A stretch of 64,000 nt of DNA from Streptomyces sp. CNQ-509 (GTDB lineage: Bacteria > Actinomycetota > Actinomycetes > Streptomycetales > Streptomycetaceae), in the NCBI RefSeq assembly GCF_001011035.1, contig NZ_CP011492.1, positions 3,171,501 to 3,235,500 of the forward strand. Direction: 5' to 3'. The position numbers were made by a program, and so were the translations under genes. Positions 52,128-62,668 of this stretch are shown in pieces. The notes under the pieces were generated by a model. It was not told the origin of the DNA, ran no database searches, and saw only the letters and a program-made list of their open reading frames with translations. The number at the start of each line of letters is the position of its first letter. The first letter of the stretch is position 1.

Positions 52128-52847
52128 ATGACCGCAGCCGCAGCACTACCCACTCAAGCCGTGGTCCTTGCCGGGGGGCAGGGGTCACGGCTTCGTCCGT
52201 ACACCGACGACCGCCCCAAGCCGATGGTCGAGATCCCCGGCACCGGCGTGCCCATCATCGGGCACCAACTGGCGTGGCTGGCGGCCGAGGGCGTCACCGA
52301 CGCGGTGGTGTCCTGCGGGCATCTCGCCGAGGTGCTGATGGACTGGCTGGACGCCTCGGAGCTGCCGCTGAAGGTGACCTGCGTGGTCGAGAAGGAGCCG
52401 CTGGGGCGGGGCGGCGGGCTGAAGTTCGCGGCGGAGTCGCTGCCGCGGCCCGACGAGCCGTGGTACGCGACGAACGGCGACATCTGGACCCGGTTCTCGC
52501 TGGCCGCGATGGCCGCGTTCCACCAGGAGCGGGGCGCGGACGCCACGCTGGCGCTGGCGCGGCCGCACATGCCGTGGGGCGCGGTGGAGACGGACCAGTT
52601 CGGGCACGTCATCGACTTCATCGAGGCGCCGCCGTCGCCGTATCTCATCAACGCGGGGGTGTACGTCTTCTCCGCCGCCTTCCGCGACCTGCTGCCGGAG
52701 CGCGGCGACCACGAGCGCACGACCTTCCCGCGGCTGGCGCGGGAGCGCCGGCTGGCGGGCTTCCCGCTGCCGCAGGGGGCGTACTGGCGGGCCATCGACA
52801 CGGCGAAGGACCTGACGGAGGCGGCGAGGGAACTGCGCCGGGGATAG
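52128..52847 (+). CDS. NTP-sugar nucleotidyltransferase family protein
   Basis: 239-residue cytoplasmic enzyme of the sugar-1-phosphate nucleotidyltransferase fold. The nucleotide loop VLAGGQGSRLRPYTDDRPKP and the metal Asp in WYATNGDIWTRF are clear; LINAGVYVFS and YWRAIDTAKDL complete the core. It has no left-handed helix domain, so it is the short RmlA/ManC-like form. The actual nucleotide sugar is unknown. ATG 52128 lies just after GCGGGG. Confidence 0.85.
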   Translation: MTAAAALPTQAVVLAGGQGSRLRPYTDDRPKPMVEIPGTGVPIIGHQLAWLAAEGVTDAVVSCGHLAEVLMDWLDASELPLKVTCVVEKEPLGRGGGLKFAAESLPRPDEPWYATNGDIWTRFSLAAMAAFHQERGADATLALARPHMPWGAVETDQFGHVIDFIEAPPSPYLINAGVYVFSAAFRDLLPERGDHERTTFPRLARERRLAGFPLPQGAYWRAIDTAKDLTEAARELRRG

Positions 52848-52924
52848 GTGCGGGGGCCGCGGCGGTACGGACCGGGCCGGGGCCCCTCCGCGATACGGAG
52901 GGGCCCCGGCCCGTACGTCCGCGG

Positions 52925-54730
52925 CTAGCCCAGCAGTCCGCCGACCAGGCCCTTCGGCTTCTCCTCACCGCCGCCGCCCGTCGACCCGCCGCCCGGCGAG
53001 CCGCCGCCGCCCGTGCTCCCCTCGCCGTCGGCGCCCGACTCCGGCGCGCCCGCGCCCGGCGCCGGGGCGGTGCCGGAGTCCGCGCCGGAACCCGTGCGGG
53101 AGGGCGGCGGCGCCGGGTTCTCGGCGGACGGGGGCGGCGCCTGCTGCGACGCCGGGGGCGCCGCCGGCTGCCGCTGCTCCGGGGGAACGCTGCCCGACTC
53201 CGTCGCCGGGCCCGCCTCCTCCGTACCCGGCTCGCCCGCCGCACCGGGGGAGGACGCCTCGCCGCCCGGCTCCGCGGAGCCGTCCCGCGACGGGGTCGCG
53301 GAACCCGCGTCGCCGCCCCGGGCCTTGCCGCCCGGCGTGGCGGGCAGCGGGGTGCCCGGCAGGTGGTTGACCGGCGGCTCATCGGGACCCGGTACCCGTA
53401 CCGTGCTCGACGACCGCACCGCCGCCCCCAGCATCGACCCGACCAGCAGCGCGAGCCCGACGATCACCGTGGCCAGCACCGTCCCGCGGCGCAGCACCCG
53501 GCGGCGCAGCTCCCACAGCTCCGAGCGCGGCCCCAGCGTCCGCCACGCCTCGCCCGCGAGCCGGGCGTCGAGGGAGTACACGGGTGCGCCCGCGATCACG
53601 AGCGGGGACCAGGCGGCGAGGAAGAGGGCGTCCGTCGCGTCGTACGCGGAGGACGTCTGCCACGCCACCGTCACCAGCAGCCCGAGCGCGAGCAGCCCGC
53701 CGATGGCCGCCGCGAGCCGCTGCCACAGCCCGCAGATCGTCAGCACCCCGACGATGATCTGCAGGAACGCCACCGTCAGCCCGGTGCCGACGGGGTGCGC
53801 GAGCCCGAAGTCGTAGAGCGGCCTGGCGATGAACCACGGGTCCATCCGCTCCAGCCAGCTCCGCATCGAGCCGTGCTCGCCGCCGTCGAAGAAGAGCGGG
53901 TCGCTGAGCTTGCCCATGCCGGCGTAGAGGGAGACGAGGCCGAGGACGATGCGCAGGGGCAGCAGGACGACGCCGAGGTTCATCCGGCGCCCGGGGTAGT
54001 AGGCGTGCCGCACGGGGTCGGCGCCGTGGCGCTGGGTGCGGCGGCCGTCCCCGGGCCCGGCTCCGGCTCCGCCCGGCCCGGCGTCGAGGTCGTACGGCGC
54101 GTCGTAGTCGCCCTGCCCGTCGTCGTACGGGCCGTCCCCGGGGCCGTACGCCCCGGGGTGGCCGGTCGCGTACGGGCCGGAGGGCGCCGGGATGCGCGGG
54201 AGCACCTGCGTCGCGTCGGCGGCCGCCCCCGGCGGCATGCCGGAGGCGTCGATGCGGGGCAGCCGGTGGGTGGCGTCGTCCATGGGCGGGAGCACCTGCG
54301 TGACGCCGTCGTAGCGGGGCAGGAACTGCGTCGGCGCCGCGTCGGCGCCGCCCGCGGGGTACGGTCCCGCGTCGCCCCGGGGGATGGCCTGGAGCAGCCG
54401 CCCGGCGGCGGTGTCGTCCACGCGCCCGGTCCACACCACGGGCACCCGCCGCCGCCCGGCCCCGCCGGCGCCGACGGTCCCGGCGCCCACCGCCCCGGCG
54501 CCCACGCCCGCGCCGACGAGGGCGGGCTCGTACCCGCCGCCCCCGTACAGCGGCGCGCCCGCCGCGGCGAGCGTGCGGCGGGACGAGGGCCCGAGCCGGA
54601 CCCGGAAACTGGGGTTGTCGACGTTGATCCGGGTGGGCGCGCTCGGCACCCGCACCATCGTCAGCCGGCCGGTGTCCTCGGGCTCCTGGGCGCTACCACC
54701 CGTGGGGGTGGGCGGTGTTCTGGTGTCCAC
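52925..54730 (-). CDS. DoxX-family membrane protein with TQxLP repeats
   Basis: 601-residue protein in three parts. Residues 1-245 are cytoplasmic and disordered, with four short repeats at fixed spacing: TQFLPR (134), TQVLPP (144), THRLPR (154), TQVLPR (174). Residues 250-425 hold the DoxX four-helix domain (LPLRIVLGLVSLYAGMGKL, FLQIIVGVLTICGLWQRL) and a further helix (VLATVIVGLALLVGSMLG). The last ~150 residues are Pro/Gly/Ser-rich, probably outside the membrane. GTG 54730 follows GGAG. TQxLP repeats resemble kinase-phosphorylated Thr sites read by FHA domains; this is inference. Confidence 0.78.
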   Translation of the reverse strand: MDTRTPPTPTGGSAQEPEDTGRLTMVRVPSAPTRINVDNPSFRVRLGPSSRRTLAAAGAPLYGGGGYEPALVGAGVGAGAVGAGTVGAGGAGRRRVPVVWTGRVDDTAAGRLLQAIPRGDAGPYPAGGADAAPTQFLPRYDGVTQVLPPMDDATHRLPRIDASGMPPGAAADATQVLPRIPAPSGPYATGHPGAYGPGDGPYDDGQGDYDAPYDLDAGPGGAGAGPGDGRRTQRHGADPVRHAYYPGRRMNLGVVLLPLRIVLGLVSLYAGMGKLSDPLFFDGGEHGSMRSWLERMDPWFIARPLYDFGLAHPVGTGLTVAFLQIIVGVLTICGLWQRLAAAIGGLLALGLLVTVAWQTSSAYDATDALFLAAWSPLVIAGAPVYSLDARLAGEAWRTLGPRSELWELRRRVLRRGTVLATVIVGLALLVGSMLGAAVRSSSTVRVPGPDEPPVNHLPGTPLPATPGGKARGGDAGSATPSRDGSAEPGGEASSPGAAGEPGTEEAGPATESGSVPPEQRQPAAPPASQQAPPPSAENPAPPPSRTGSGADSGTAPAPGAGAPESGADGEGSTGGGGSPGGGSTGGGGEEKPKGLVGGLLG

Positions 54731-54856
54731 GCTCCACTAACCGAGTGACGCGCCACGAAGACACTGCCTGACAGAACCCTTTTGTGTCGGAGGCCGGTCA
54801 AACACACCGTTCGCAGGGGCTCGTTCCGATTCGCCGCACGCCGTCCCGTACGGCGG

Positions 54857-55813
54857 TCACGCCCTCCGGCGCGCCGCCTCGTACAGCACCACACCGGCCG
54901 CGACGCCCGCGTTCAGCGACTCCGCGCCGCCGGGCATCGGGATCCGCACCCGCACGTCGCACGTCTCCCCCACCAGCCGCGACAGGCCCTTGCCCTCGCT
55001 GCCGACCACGATGCACACCGGGCCGTCCAGCAGGTCCAGGTCCGGCAGCTCGACCTCGCCGTCGGCGGCGAGCCCGACGACCATCACGCCGGCCTTCTGG
55101 TACGCCTCCAGCGCGCGCGTCAGGTTCGTCGCCCGCGCCACCGGGGTGCGCGCCGCCGTGCCCGCGGAGGACTTCCACGCGCCCGCGGTCATGCCCGCCG
55201 CCCGGCGCTCCGGGATGACGACGCCGTGGCCGCCGAAGGCGGAGACGGAGCGGACCACGGCGCCGAGGTTGCGCGGGTCGGTCACCCCGTCGAGGGCGAC
55301 GGTCAGCAGGTCCTCGGCGTCCTCGGCGGCGGCGTCGAGGAGGTCCTCGGGGTGGGCGTACTCGTAGGGCGGGACCTGGAGCACCAGGCCCTGGTGGTTC
55401 AGGCCGTCCGTCATCCGGTCCAGCTCGGGGCGCGGCGCCTCCATGAGGTGGACGTCGCCGCGGTCGCCGGCGAGCTGGAGGGCGGCGCGCACCCGGTCGT
55501 CGCTGTCGACGTACTGCTGGACGTAGAGCGTGGTGGCGGGCACGCCGTCACGCAGCGCCTCGTACACCGAGTTGCGCCCGACGACCAGCTCGCTGCTGCC
55601 CTTCCCGCCCCGGCGCCTCGCGGCCGGACGGGCGGCGACGGCCCTCTTCGAGCGCGCGTTGGCGGCACGCTGCTTGGCGTGCCCGGGACGCTGCTCGGCG
55701 GGCGGCGTGGGGCCCTTGCCCTGGAGGGAGCGGCGGCCCTTGCCGCCGCTGCCCTTGGTCGCGCCCTTCTTGCTCGCCGTTCTGCGGCCTCGGCGCTGAC
55801 TGTTCCCGGCCAT
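54857..55813 (-). CDS. rlmB: 23S rRNA (guanosine-2'-O-)-methyltransferase RlmB
   Basis: 318-residue SPOUT methyltransferase acting on G2251 of 23S rRNA. A basic N-terminal tail of about 70 residues precedes the substrate-binding domain ([16 protein letters not shown]). The SPOUT motifs are [27 protein letters not shown] and [18 protein letters not shown] with the trefoil-knot SAM site. The N-terminal extension is typical of actinobacterial forms. It follows cysS with a 101-bp gap. Confidence 0.93.
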   Translation of the reverse strand: MAGNSQRRGRRTASKKGATKGSGGKGRRSLQGKGPTPPAEQRPGHAKQRAANARSKRAVAARPAARRRGGKGSSELVVGRNSVYEALRDGVPATTLYVQQYVDSDDRVRAALQLAGDRGDVHLMEAPRPELDRMTDGLNHQGLVLQVPPYEYAHPEDLLDAAAEDAEDLLTVALDGVTDPRNLGAVVRSVSAFGGHGVVIPERRAAGMTAGAWKSSAGTAARTPVARATNLTRALEAYQKAGVMVVGLAADGEVELPDLDLLDGPVCIVVGSEGKGLSRLVGETCDVRVRIPMPGGAESLNAGVAAGVVLYEAARRRA

Positions 55814-55914
55814 GGGGCTTCCACCTGCTTCTGCGATCGTCGTTCTCTACGTCATGAGTGTGCCGCCCGGCCCGCCGGGCGGCACCACCGGGCTCGTGCG
55901 CCCTGCTCCGCCGG

Positions 55915-57315
<1,401 letters not shown>

Positions 57316-57463
57316 CCCTCAAGGGTAGTAGGGCCGGGACGCCCCGAGGGCCGCAGCCCGTGTATAGACGCCCCGGAGGCCGCCCCGGGGCGGTCTCCCG
57401 CACGACGCCCCGAACGCCCCTCCCCCGGCCTCCCCCGGCCTCCCCCTGCCTGCCCGCACGCCC

Positions 57464-57495
57464 GCCCCAGGGTAGGCCGCGGCACCGACGGCCGG
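57464..57495 (+). repeat. Dispersed repeat, copy C
   Basis: CGCCCCAGGGTAGGCCGCGG on the plus strand, matching the core of copies A and B except CCCCAGG for CCCAAGG. It lies between cysS and the F420-dependent oxidoreductase gene. Confidence 0.5.
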
Positions 57496-57522
57496 GCGTG
57501 GGGCGGCCCGCCGCCCCACGCC
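57495..57522 (-). terminator. Terminator of the PPOX gene
   Basis: GGCGTGGGGCGG-CCCG-CCGCCCCACGCC, a perfect 12-bp stem 14 bp after the stop at 57537. Confidence 0.6.
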
Positions 57523-57536
57523 GCGGGCGGCGTCGC

Positions 57537-57950
57537 TCAGTGCAGGTTTCCCTGGCCCGAGATCTTCTCCGGGGTGACGCGCACGACCACCCTCGTACCC
57601 TCCCCGGCGCGGCCGCCGCTGAAGGTGTCGTAGTCCTTGCCCGTGTACTTCACCGACAGCTCGTCGATCAGCTCACGGCCGCCCTCCGTGGTGACGCTGG
57701 CCGTGCCGCGCACCTGGGCGTAGTTGTACGGGGCCGCCGGGTCGATCACGACGACGCTGACGCGCGGATCGCGGCTCAGGTTACGGGCCTTGACGCGCTC
57801 GGCGGTGGTGGAGAAGAGCAGGTCGTCGCCGTCCCGCTTCACCCAGACGGGCGACGCCTGCGGGGCGCCGTCGGGCTGTACGGTGGCGACGGTGATGAAG
57901 ACCTGGCCGTCGAGGACCTGCTTGAGGCTGGCGGGGAGGGCGACTGACAC
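57537..57950 (-). CDS. PPOX-class F420-dependent oxidoreductase
   Basis: 137-residue split-barrel flavin/F420-binding protein. The conserved start LPASLKQVLDGQVFITVATVQPDGAPQASPVW, read in parts as FITVATVQPDG and ASPVWVKRDGDDLLFS, plus KARNLSRDPRVSVVVID, defines the F420-dependent reductase group of actinobacteria. The substrate is unknown. It is a single gene between cysS and ispF. Confidence 0.88.
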   Translation of the reverse strand: MSVALPASLKQVLDGQVFITVATVQPDGAPQASPVWVKRDGDDLLFSTTAERVKARNLSRDPRVSVVVIDPAAPYNYAQVRGTASVTTEGGRELIDELSVKYTGKDYDTFSGGRAGEGTRVVVRVTPEKISGQGNLH

Positions 57951-58046
57951 GGTGGGGCTCCTCGGGTTTCACGCACGTATGGCACTACCTGAGTACCCAA
58001 CAACCAACCCGCCGCGGACGTTCCGCGCGGCAGCGCGGAACGTCCG

Positions 58047-58583
58047 TCACCCGGCCGGCGGCAGGAGGAGCGCGGTGGCGATCGCCGCCAGGCCCTCGCC
58101 GCGGCCGGTGAGCCCGAGGCCGTCGGTCGTCGTGCCGGAGACGGACACCGGCGCCCCGGCCGCGGCCGACAGCGCCTCCTGGGCCTCGGCCCGCCGCTTG
58201 CCGATCTTCGGCCGGACGCCGATCACCTGGATCGCGACGTTGCCGACGTGGAAGCCGGAGGCGCGCACGATACGGGCCGCCTCGCCCAGCAGCGCGACGC
58301 CCGCGGCGCCGGACCACTCCGGACGGTCGGTGCCGAAGTGCGCGCCGAGGTCGCCGAGGCCGGCGGCGGAGAAGAGCGCGTCGCAGGCGGCGTGCGCGGC
58401 GACGTCACCGTCGGAGTGGCCGTCGAGGCCGTGGCTCTCGCCCTCCCAGAGCAGGCCGGCGCACCACAGCTCGCGCCCCTCCGCGAAGGCGTGCACGTCG
58501 GTGCCGACGCCGATGCGCGGCAGCACGCCGTACGGACCGGCCGCACCGGCCTCAGCAGCGTGACCGCTCGCGTCAGAAGGCAT
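58047..58583 (-). CDS. ispF: 2-C-methyl-D-erythritol 2,4-cyclodiphosphate synthase
   Basis: 178-residue trimeric enzyme of the non-mevalonate isoprenoid pathway. Zn ligands are in GTDVHAF (Asp 29, His 31) and in [10 protein letters not shown] (His 64). The DLGAHFGTD and [10 protein letters not shown] segments match the active-site loops. The N-terminus is ~20 residues longer than in E. coli. It overlaps the ispD stop by 11 bp, the usual ispD-ispF arrangement. Confidence 0.95.
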   Translation of the reverse strand: MPSDASGHAAEAGAAGPYGVLPRIGVGTDVHAFAEGRELWCAGLLWEGESHGLDGHSDGDVAAHAACDALFSAAGLGDLGAHFGTDRPEWSGAAGVALLGEAARIVRASGFHVGNVAIQVIGVRPKIGKRRAEAQEALSAAAGAPVSVSGTTTDGLGLTGRGEGLAAIATALLLPPAG

Positions 58584-59385
58584 CCGTCGCCCTCCTGCGC
58601 GCCAGTACGGCCTCGGCCAGCACCATGTCCAGCGGCCGCGTCACCTTGAACGCCTCCTCGTGCCCGGGTACGAGCACGACCTCGACGCCCAGCCGCTCGA
58701 CCATGCCCGCGTCGTCCGTGGCGCCCTCGCCGGCGGCGGGCACCTTCTCGTGGGCCTCGGTGAGCACCCGGCGGTCGAAGCCCTGCGGGGTCTGCACGGC
58801 GCGCAGCGCGGCCCGCTCGGGGGTGGCGACGACCGGCTCCGGGCGGCCCGGCTCGCCGCCGGGCACGACCTGCTTGACGGTGTCGGTGACGGGCAGCGCA
58901 GGTACGACGGCGGGCGCCCCGGCCCGTACCGCGGCGGCGACGGCCTCCACGGTGTCCACCGGGACCAGCGGGCGGGCGGCGTCGTGCACGAGCACGACGT
59001 CGACGTCGTCGGGGAGCGCGGCCAGCCCGAGGCGTACGGAGTCCTGGCGGGTGTCACCGCCGGGGACGACGACGATCTCGGTCGAGTCGAGGTGCTCCAG
59101 GTGGTCGTCGAGCAGGGTGCGCACCTGCGCCGCCTCACCGGGCGGGCCGACGACGACCACGAGGGACACCGCACGGGCGCGGGACAGGGCGCGGACGGCG
59201 TGCACGAGCATCGGCGTACCGCCGAGGGCGCGCAGGGCCTTGGGCGCGCCCGGGCCGAGCCGTACTCCGCGGCCTGCGGCGGGGATCACCGCGGCGCATC
59301 TGTACGGACCTGACGGGTCCGAGTGGCCGGGCCGGGTCCGTACGGACGCGGCGGGCGAGTCGGACGTGCCTGAGGGAGACATTGC
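58573..59385 (-). CDS. ispD: 2-C-methyl-D-erythritol 4-phosphate cytidylyltransferase
   Basis: 270-residue CTP-dependent transferase of the non-mevalonate pathway. The CTP loop [21 protein letters not shown], seen as [10 protein letters not shown], and [25 protein letters not shown] and TDDAGMVE are the diagnostic motifs. The N-terminus is uncertain: ATG 59385 is closest to the homology, but ATG 59415 and GTG 59442 are in frame and none has a good ribosome site. Confidence 0.94.
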   Translation of the reverse strand, partial: AMSPSGTSDSPAASVRTRPGHSDPSGPYRCAAVIPAAGRGVRLGPGAPKALRALGGTPMLVHAVRALSRARAVSLVVVVGPPGEAAQVRTLLDDHLEHLDSTEIVVVPGGDTRQDSVRLGLAALPDDVDVVLVHDAARPLVPVDTVEAVAAAVRAGAPAVVPALPVTDTVKQVVPGGEPGRPEPVVATPERAALRAVQTPQGFDRRVLTEAHEKVPAAGEGATDDAGMVERLGVEVVLVPGHEEAFKVTRPLDMVLAEAVLARRRATDAF

Positions 59386-60001
59386 GGTGTTCAGGTTTGT
59401 GTCCTCGGACGACATGGGTATGGCCAAAAGCGTGCCGGGCACGTGCTTCGTGCCCCCACCGCGGAGCTCGCTGACGACCCCCTTCCGTGACGCACATGGT
59501 CGCAGCAGCTACCCGGGCCCGGCACGGTTGTCCACAGAAAGCGGGACAGCCGTCGGCCCGGCGCGCCGCACGCGAGCATACGCACGCGCGACGCGGGAGC
59601 CTACGGCTGCCCCCCTGAAACCCGGCACGCTTTCAGCCGTCGGACGGACATGAAAGGACGAGCGGGGACAAACGGACGGACCACGGAGGACGTGGCCGGG
59701 CAGCGCCTGCACTCCGCCGACGGCAGCGGCACCCGGATCGGCACCGGGGTTCGGCGGATCGGCGGAATGCGCGTGTGTGGCGACACACGCGACCGACGAA
59801 CGCCGACGGCCGGAACCGGACAGCCCGGATCCGTACCGATGCCGAGACGGCGGCACCGGCGAGCCGACGCCGAACAGAGCCGTGACCCCACCTCACCGGG
59901 CAGCCGCGGCGGCACCCGGAAACCGGGCGATGCCGCAGCCGTCACGGCCACGGCGCCCATGGGGCACCTCCGACGTGACGTGAGGCGCGGTCAGGCGCCG
60001 T
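59386..60001. other. 616-bp region without a gene between ispD and carD
   Basis: No open frame here looks coding. It contains a hairpin CGCGTGTGT-GGCG-ACACACGCG at 59770-59791 and scattered short inverted repeats. It must hold the ispD promoter, the carD 3' end and any terminator. A small RNA cannot be excluded. Confidence 0.6.
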
Positions 60002-60484
60002 TCAGGACGCCAGCACCTCGTCGAGCAGTGCTTCCGCCTTGTCCTCGTTCGTGCTCTCACACAGCGCCAGCTCGCTCACCAGGATCTGACGGGCCTTGGC
60101 GAGCATCCGCTTCTCTCCGGCGGAGAGACCGCGCTCGCGCTCCCGGCGCCAGAGATCCCGGACGACCTCCGCGACCTTGATCACGTCACCCGAAGCGAGC
60201 TTCTCCAGGTTCGCCTTGTACCGCCGGGACCAGTTGGTGGGCTCTTCCGCATACGGTGCACGCAGCACCTCGAAGACCCGCTCCAACCCTTCCTGGCCAA
60301 CCACATCGCGTACCCCGACGAACTCGGCATTGTCCGCCGGCACGCGCACCGTCAAGTCGCCCTGCGCGACTTTCAGCACCAAGTAGGTCTTGTCCACACC
60401 TTTGATCTGGCGAGTTTCGATGGCCTCGATCAGCGCGGCCCCGTGATGGGGATAGACCACGGTGTCGCCAACCTTGAACGTCAT
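60002..60484 (-). CDS. carD: CarD/CdnL family RNA polymerase-binding regulator
   Basis: 160-residue transcription factor that binds the RNA polymerase beta subunit and stabilises open complexes. The N-terminal RID domain starts [21 protein letters not shown] and has [15 protein letters not shown]; the C-terminal helical DNA-binding domain includes [17 protein letters not shown] and [25 protein letters not shown] lies about 9 nt before the ATG. Essential or important in actinobacteria. Confidence 0.95.
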   Translation of the reverse strand: MTFKVGDTVVYPHHGAALIEAIETRQIKGVDKTYLVLKVAQGDLTVRVPADNAEFVGVRDVVGQEGLERVFEVLRAPYAEEPTNWSRRYKANLEKLASGDVIKVAEVVRDLWRRERERGLSAGEKRMLAKARQILVSELALCESTNEDKAEALLDEVLAS

Positions 60485-61042
60485 GTGACAGGTACCCCTT
60501 CCGTGGCTATCCAGGGTAACACGGCACAGGCCGCTTCTGAATGGCGTTTTCGCAGGTCAGGGCCCGTCTCGGGGCTTGACAATCGACCCTGGAACGTGCT
60601 TCGCCCGGCGCCGGAATCACGGTTTCCGCAGGTCGGACCGCTCCTGCCGGAAACCCGAAACACGAAGGTTACCTGCCGCCGGAAGGCTCGACAGGGCGAC
60701 GATCGTCCCGATTTGTCGGAGTCGGCCGGTGAAGTCGTACTGCTCCGTTCGGCCGATCACGATCGAATCCGGCCGGATTCCCTGAATTGATCACGCGGGC
60801 TGTGATCGATATCCCCGCTCTCCCTCCGCCGGTGTTCCGCTCCTTCTTCCCACCACCCTTCCCCCGCGGATATTGCCGGGCATTAGCACGGCCGTACGCA
60901 GGAGGTAGGCGAAGGGGCGCCGGGACGTGAGAGGGCGGGTCGGGTCCGTGCCCCCAGAAGGGGGTCGGTACTGTTCCCCCCAGCACCACCGTCACCGCAC
61001 CCGAGCCGAACCGGCCCTCACGTCCAAGGAGATGCCGCCGCC
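60485..61042. other. 558-bp divergent intergenic region rich in inverted repeats
   Basis: It separates carD from the DUF461-type lipoprotein gene and is less GC-rich than its surroundings. It holds a hairpin with a 12-bp stem (one bulge) at 60621-60655, the perfect palindrome GAATCCGGCCGGATTC at 60765-60780, and GATCAC-7 nt-GTGATC at 60789-60807. A TTGACA lies at 60576. No gene recognised. Confidence 0.6.
60513..60541 (-). promoter_or_regulatory. Candidate carD promoter
   Basis: On the minus strand TTCAGA (60541-60536) and TACCCT (60518-60513) are 17 bp apart, about 30 bp before the carD start. Confidence 0.35.
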
Positions 61043-61774
61043 GTGAGCAGCAGCAGCATTCGACGCGGCACGCTCGCCGCGACCGCCCTCGCTCTCTCGC
61101 TCGCCGCCCTCACCGCGTGCGGGGCGGGCAACAACGCCGAGACCCTGAAGATCAACCCCGACAACGCGCGGGTCACCGCGGGCAGCATCAAGATCCAGAA
61201 CGCGGTGGTCATCACCCCGGCGGACGAGGCCGACGGCCCCGCCGCCGTCTCCGCGCGGATCTTCAACAATGGCGACCGGGACCAGACGCTGGAGCGGCTG
61301 ACGCTCGCGGACGGGGGCCAGGAGCTGGAGCTGTCCGGTGCGAACGGCCGGGGCGGCGTGGTGGTGCCGGCGGGTGGCTCGGTGATGCTGGGCGGCGAGG
61401 GCCACGCGTCGGCGGTGCTGCCCGACGGGCACGACGCCGGGCACGGCGCGACGAAGAAGCTCGCCTTCGAGTTCAGCCGGGAGGGCGAGGTACGCCTCGC
61501 CGCCTTCATCGTCGCGGACGACGGCGAGTACGCGCCCTGGGCCGCGACCCCGACGCCGACCCCGGTGGAGACAGGGACGTCCTCCCCGGACGCCGAGCCC
61601 GGCGAGGACGCGGGTACGGGCACAGACGCCACCGAGGGCGCGGAGGGCGGCGCCGCGGGCGCGGACGCCACCGACGGCGCCTCGCCGGACGCGGATGCCA
61701 CGGAGAACGCCGTGGAGGGCACGGACGCCACCGAAGGCGCGACGTCCTCGGAGAGCCCGGTCACCGAGCAGTAG
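61043..61774 (+). CDS. DUF461-type lipoprotein
   Basis: 243-residue lipoprotein starting at GTG 61043. The signal SIRRGTLAATALALSLAALTAC ends in a lipobox LTAC. The mature domain (INPDNARVTAGSIKIQNAVVI, AAVSARIFNNGDRDQTLERL, VVPAGGSVMLGGEGHASAVL) resembles the Streptomyces DUF461/PCuAC-like lipoproteins. The C-terminal ~70 residues are an acidic tail with DATEGA-type repeats. It probably sits on the outer face of the membrane; metal binding is suggested only by the family. Confidence 0.8.
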   Translation: MSSSSIRRGTLAATALALSLAALTACGAGNNAETLKINPDNARVTAGSIKIQNAVVITPADEADGPAAVSARIFNNGDRDQTLERLTLADGGQELELSGANGRGGVVVPAGGSVMLGGEGHASAVLPDGHDAGHGATKKLAFEFSREGEVRLAAFIVADDGEYAPWAATPTPTPVETGTSSPDAEPGEDAGTGTDATEGAEGGAAGADATDGASPDADATENAVEGTDATEGATSSESPVTEQ

Positions 61775-61782
61775 GCGGTACG

Positions 61783-61841
61783 CCCCGGGCGCGCGGCAGT
61801 GCGGCTACGCCCCGGCGCCCCGGCGCTGCCGCGCGCCGGGG
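61783..61841. terminator. Bidirectional terminator between the lipoprotein gene and phoP
   Basis: CCCCGGGCGCGCGGCAG (61783-61799) pairs with 61826-61841 with a single bulged G. It sits between the two convergent genes. Confidence 0.6.
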
Positions 61842-61899
61842 CCGGGTGCCCCTTCCGTTCCGTACGGCGGACGCACACGCACCCGCCGCACCGGCCCGC

Positions 61900-62580
61900 C
61901 TACGGCTCGAACTTGTAGCCCAGGCCGCGGACCGTCACCAGATACCGCGGGGCGCCCGGATCGGGCTCGATCTTCGCGCGCAGCCGCTTGACGTGGACGT
62001 CAAGTGTCTTGGTGTCGCCGACGTAGTCGGCGCCCCAGACCCGGTCGATGAGCTGCATCCGGGTCAGCACCCGGCCGGCGTTGCGCAGCAGCATCTCCAG
62101 GAGGTCGAACTCCTTCAGCGGCAGATCGACCTTGTCGCCGGCGACCGTCACCACGTGCCGGTCGACGTCCATCCGGACCGGGCCGACCTCCAGGGCCGCC
62201 GGTTCCGCCTCCTCCGGTTCGCCGCGGCGGCGCAGGACCGCGCGGATCCGGGCGACCAGTTCCCGGGAGGAGAAGGGTTTGGTCACGTAGTCGTCGGCTC
62301 CTATCTCCAGGCCGACGACCTTGTCGATCTCGCTGTCCTTGGCGGTCACCATGATGACCGGGACGTTGGACCTGCCGCGCAACTGGCGGCACACCTCGGT
62401 GCCGGGCAGGCCCGGCAGCATGAGGTCAAGCAGCACCAGGTCGGCGCCGTTGCGGTCGAAGTCGTCGAGCGCCTCGGGGCCCGTGGTGGCCACGGCTACC
62501 TCGAAGCCCTCCTTGCGGAGCATGTACGACAGTGCGTCGCTGAACGATTCTTCGTCCTCGACGACGAGAACCCGGGTCAC
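61900..62580 (-). CDS. phoP: Phosphate-response regulator PhoP
   Basis: 226-residue OmpR-family response regulator. The receiver has the acidic pocket VVEDEES, phospho-acceptor Asp 52 in LLDLMLPG, and Lys in YVTKPFSS; the winged-helix domain ends VWGADYVGDTKTLDVHVKRL and VRGLGYKFEP. The sequence is nearly that of known Streptomyces PhoP. GTG 62580 follows GGAGG at 7-nt spacing. Partner of PhoR; controls phosphate uptake and, indirectly, secondary metabolism. Confidence 0.97.
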   Translation of the reverse strand: MTRVLVVEDEESFSDALSYMLRKEGFEVAVATTGPEALDDFDRNGADLVLLDLMLPGLPGTEVCRQLRGRSNVPVIMVTAKDSEIDKVVGLEIGADDYVTKPFSSRELVARIRAVLRRRGEPEEAEPAALEVGPVRMDVDRHVVTVAGDKVDLPLKEFDLLEMLLRNAGRVLTRMQLIDRVWGADYVGDTKTLDVHVKRLRAKIEPDPGAPRYLVTVRGLGYKFEP

Positions 62581-62668
62581 GCTCTGACCTCCGAGGGGGA
62601 CGGACAGCACGAAGTGGGAGGGGCGGGGCGGCGGGGGGTGGGGCCGCGCCGGGGGGTGGGCACGCGGG

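Noticed and set aside
59650..60180. Plus-strand frames between ispD and carD as a small gene
   Set aside because: They run into the antisense of carD and have random-looking Arg/Gly/Thr text without a ribosome site.
60669..60995. A 108-codon minus-strand frame in the carD-lipoprotein gap
   Set aside because: Composition and third-position use do not look coding, and it would cross the palindromes and the lipoprotein promoter region.
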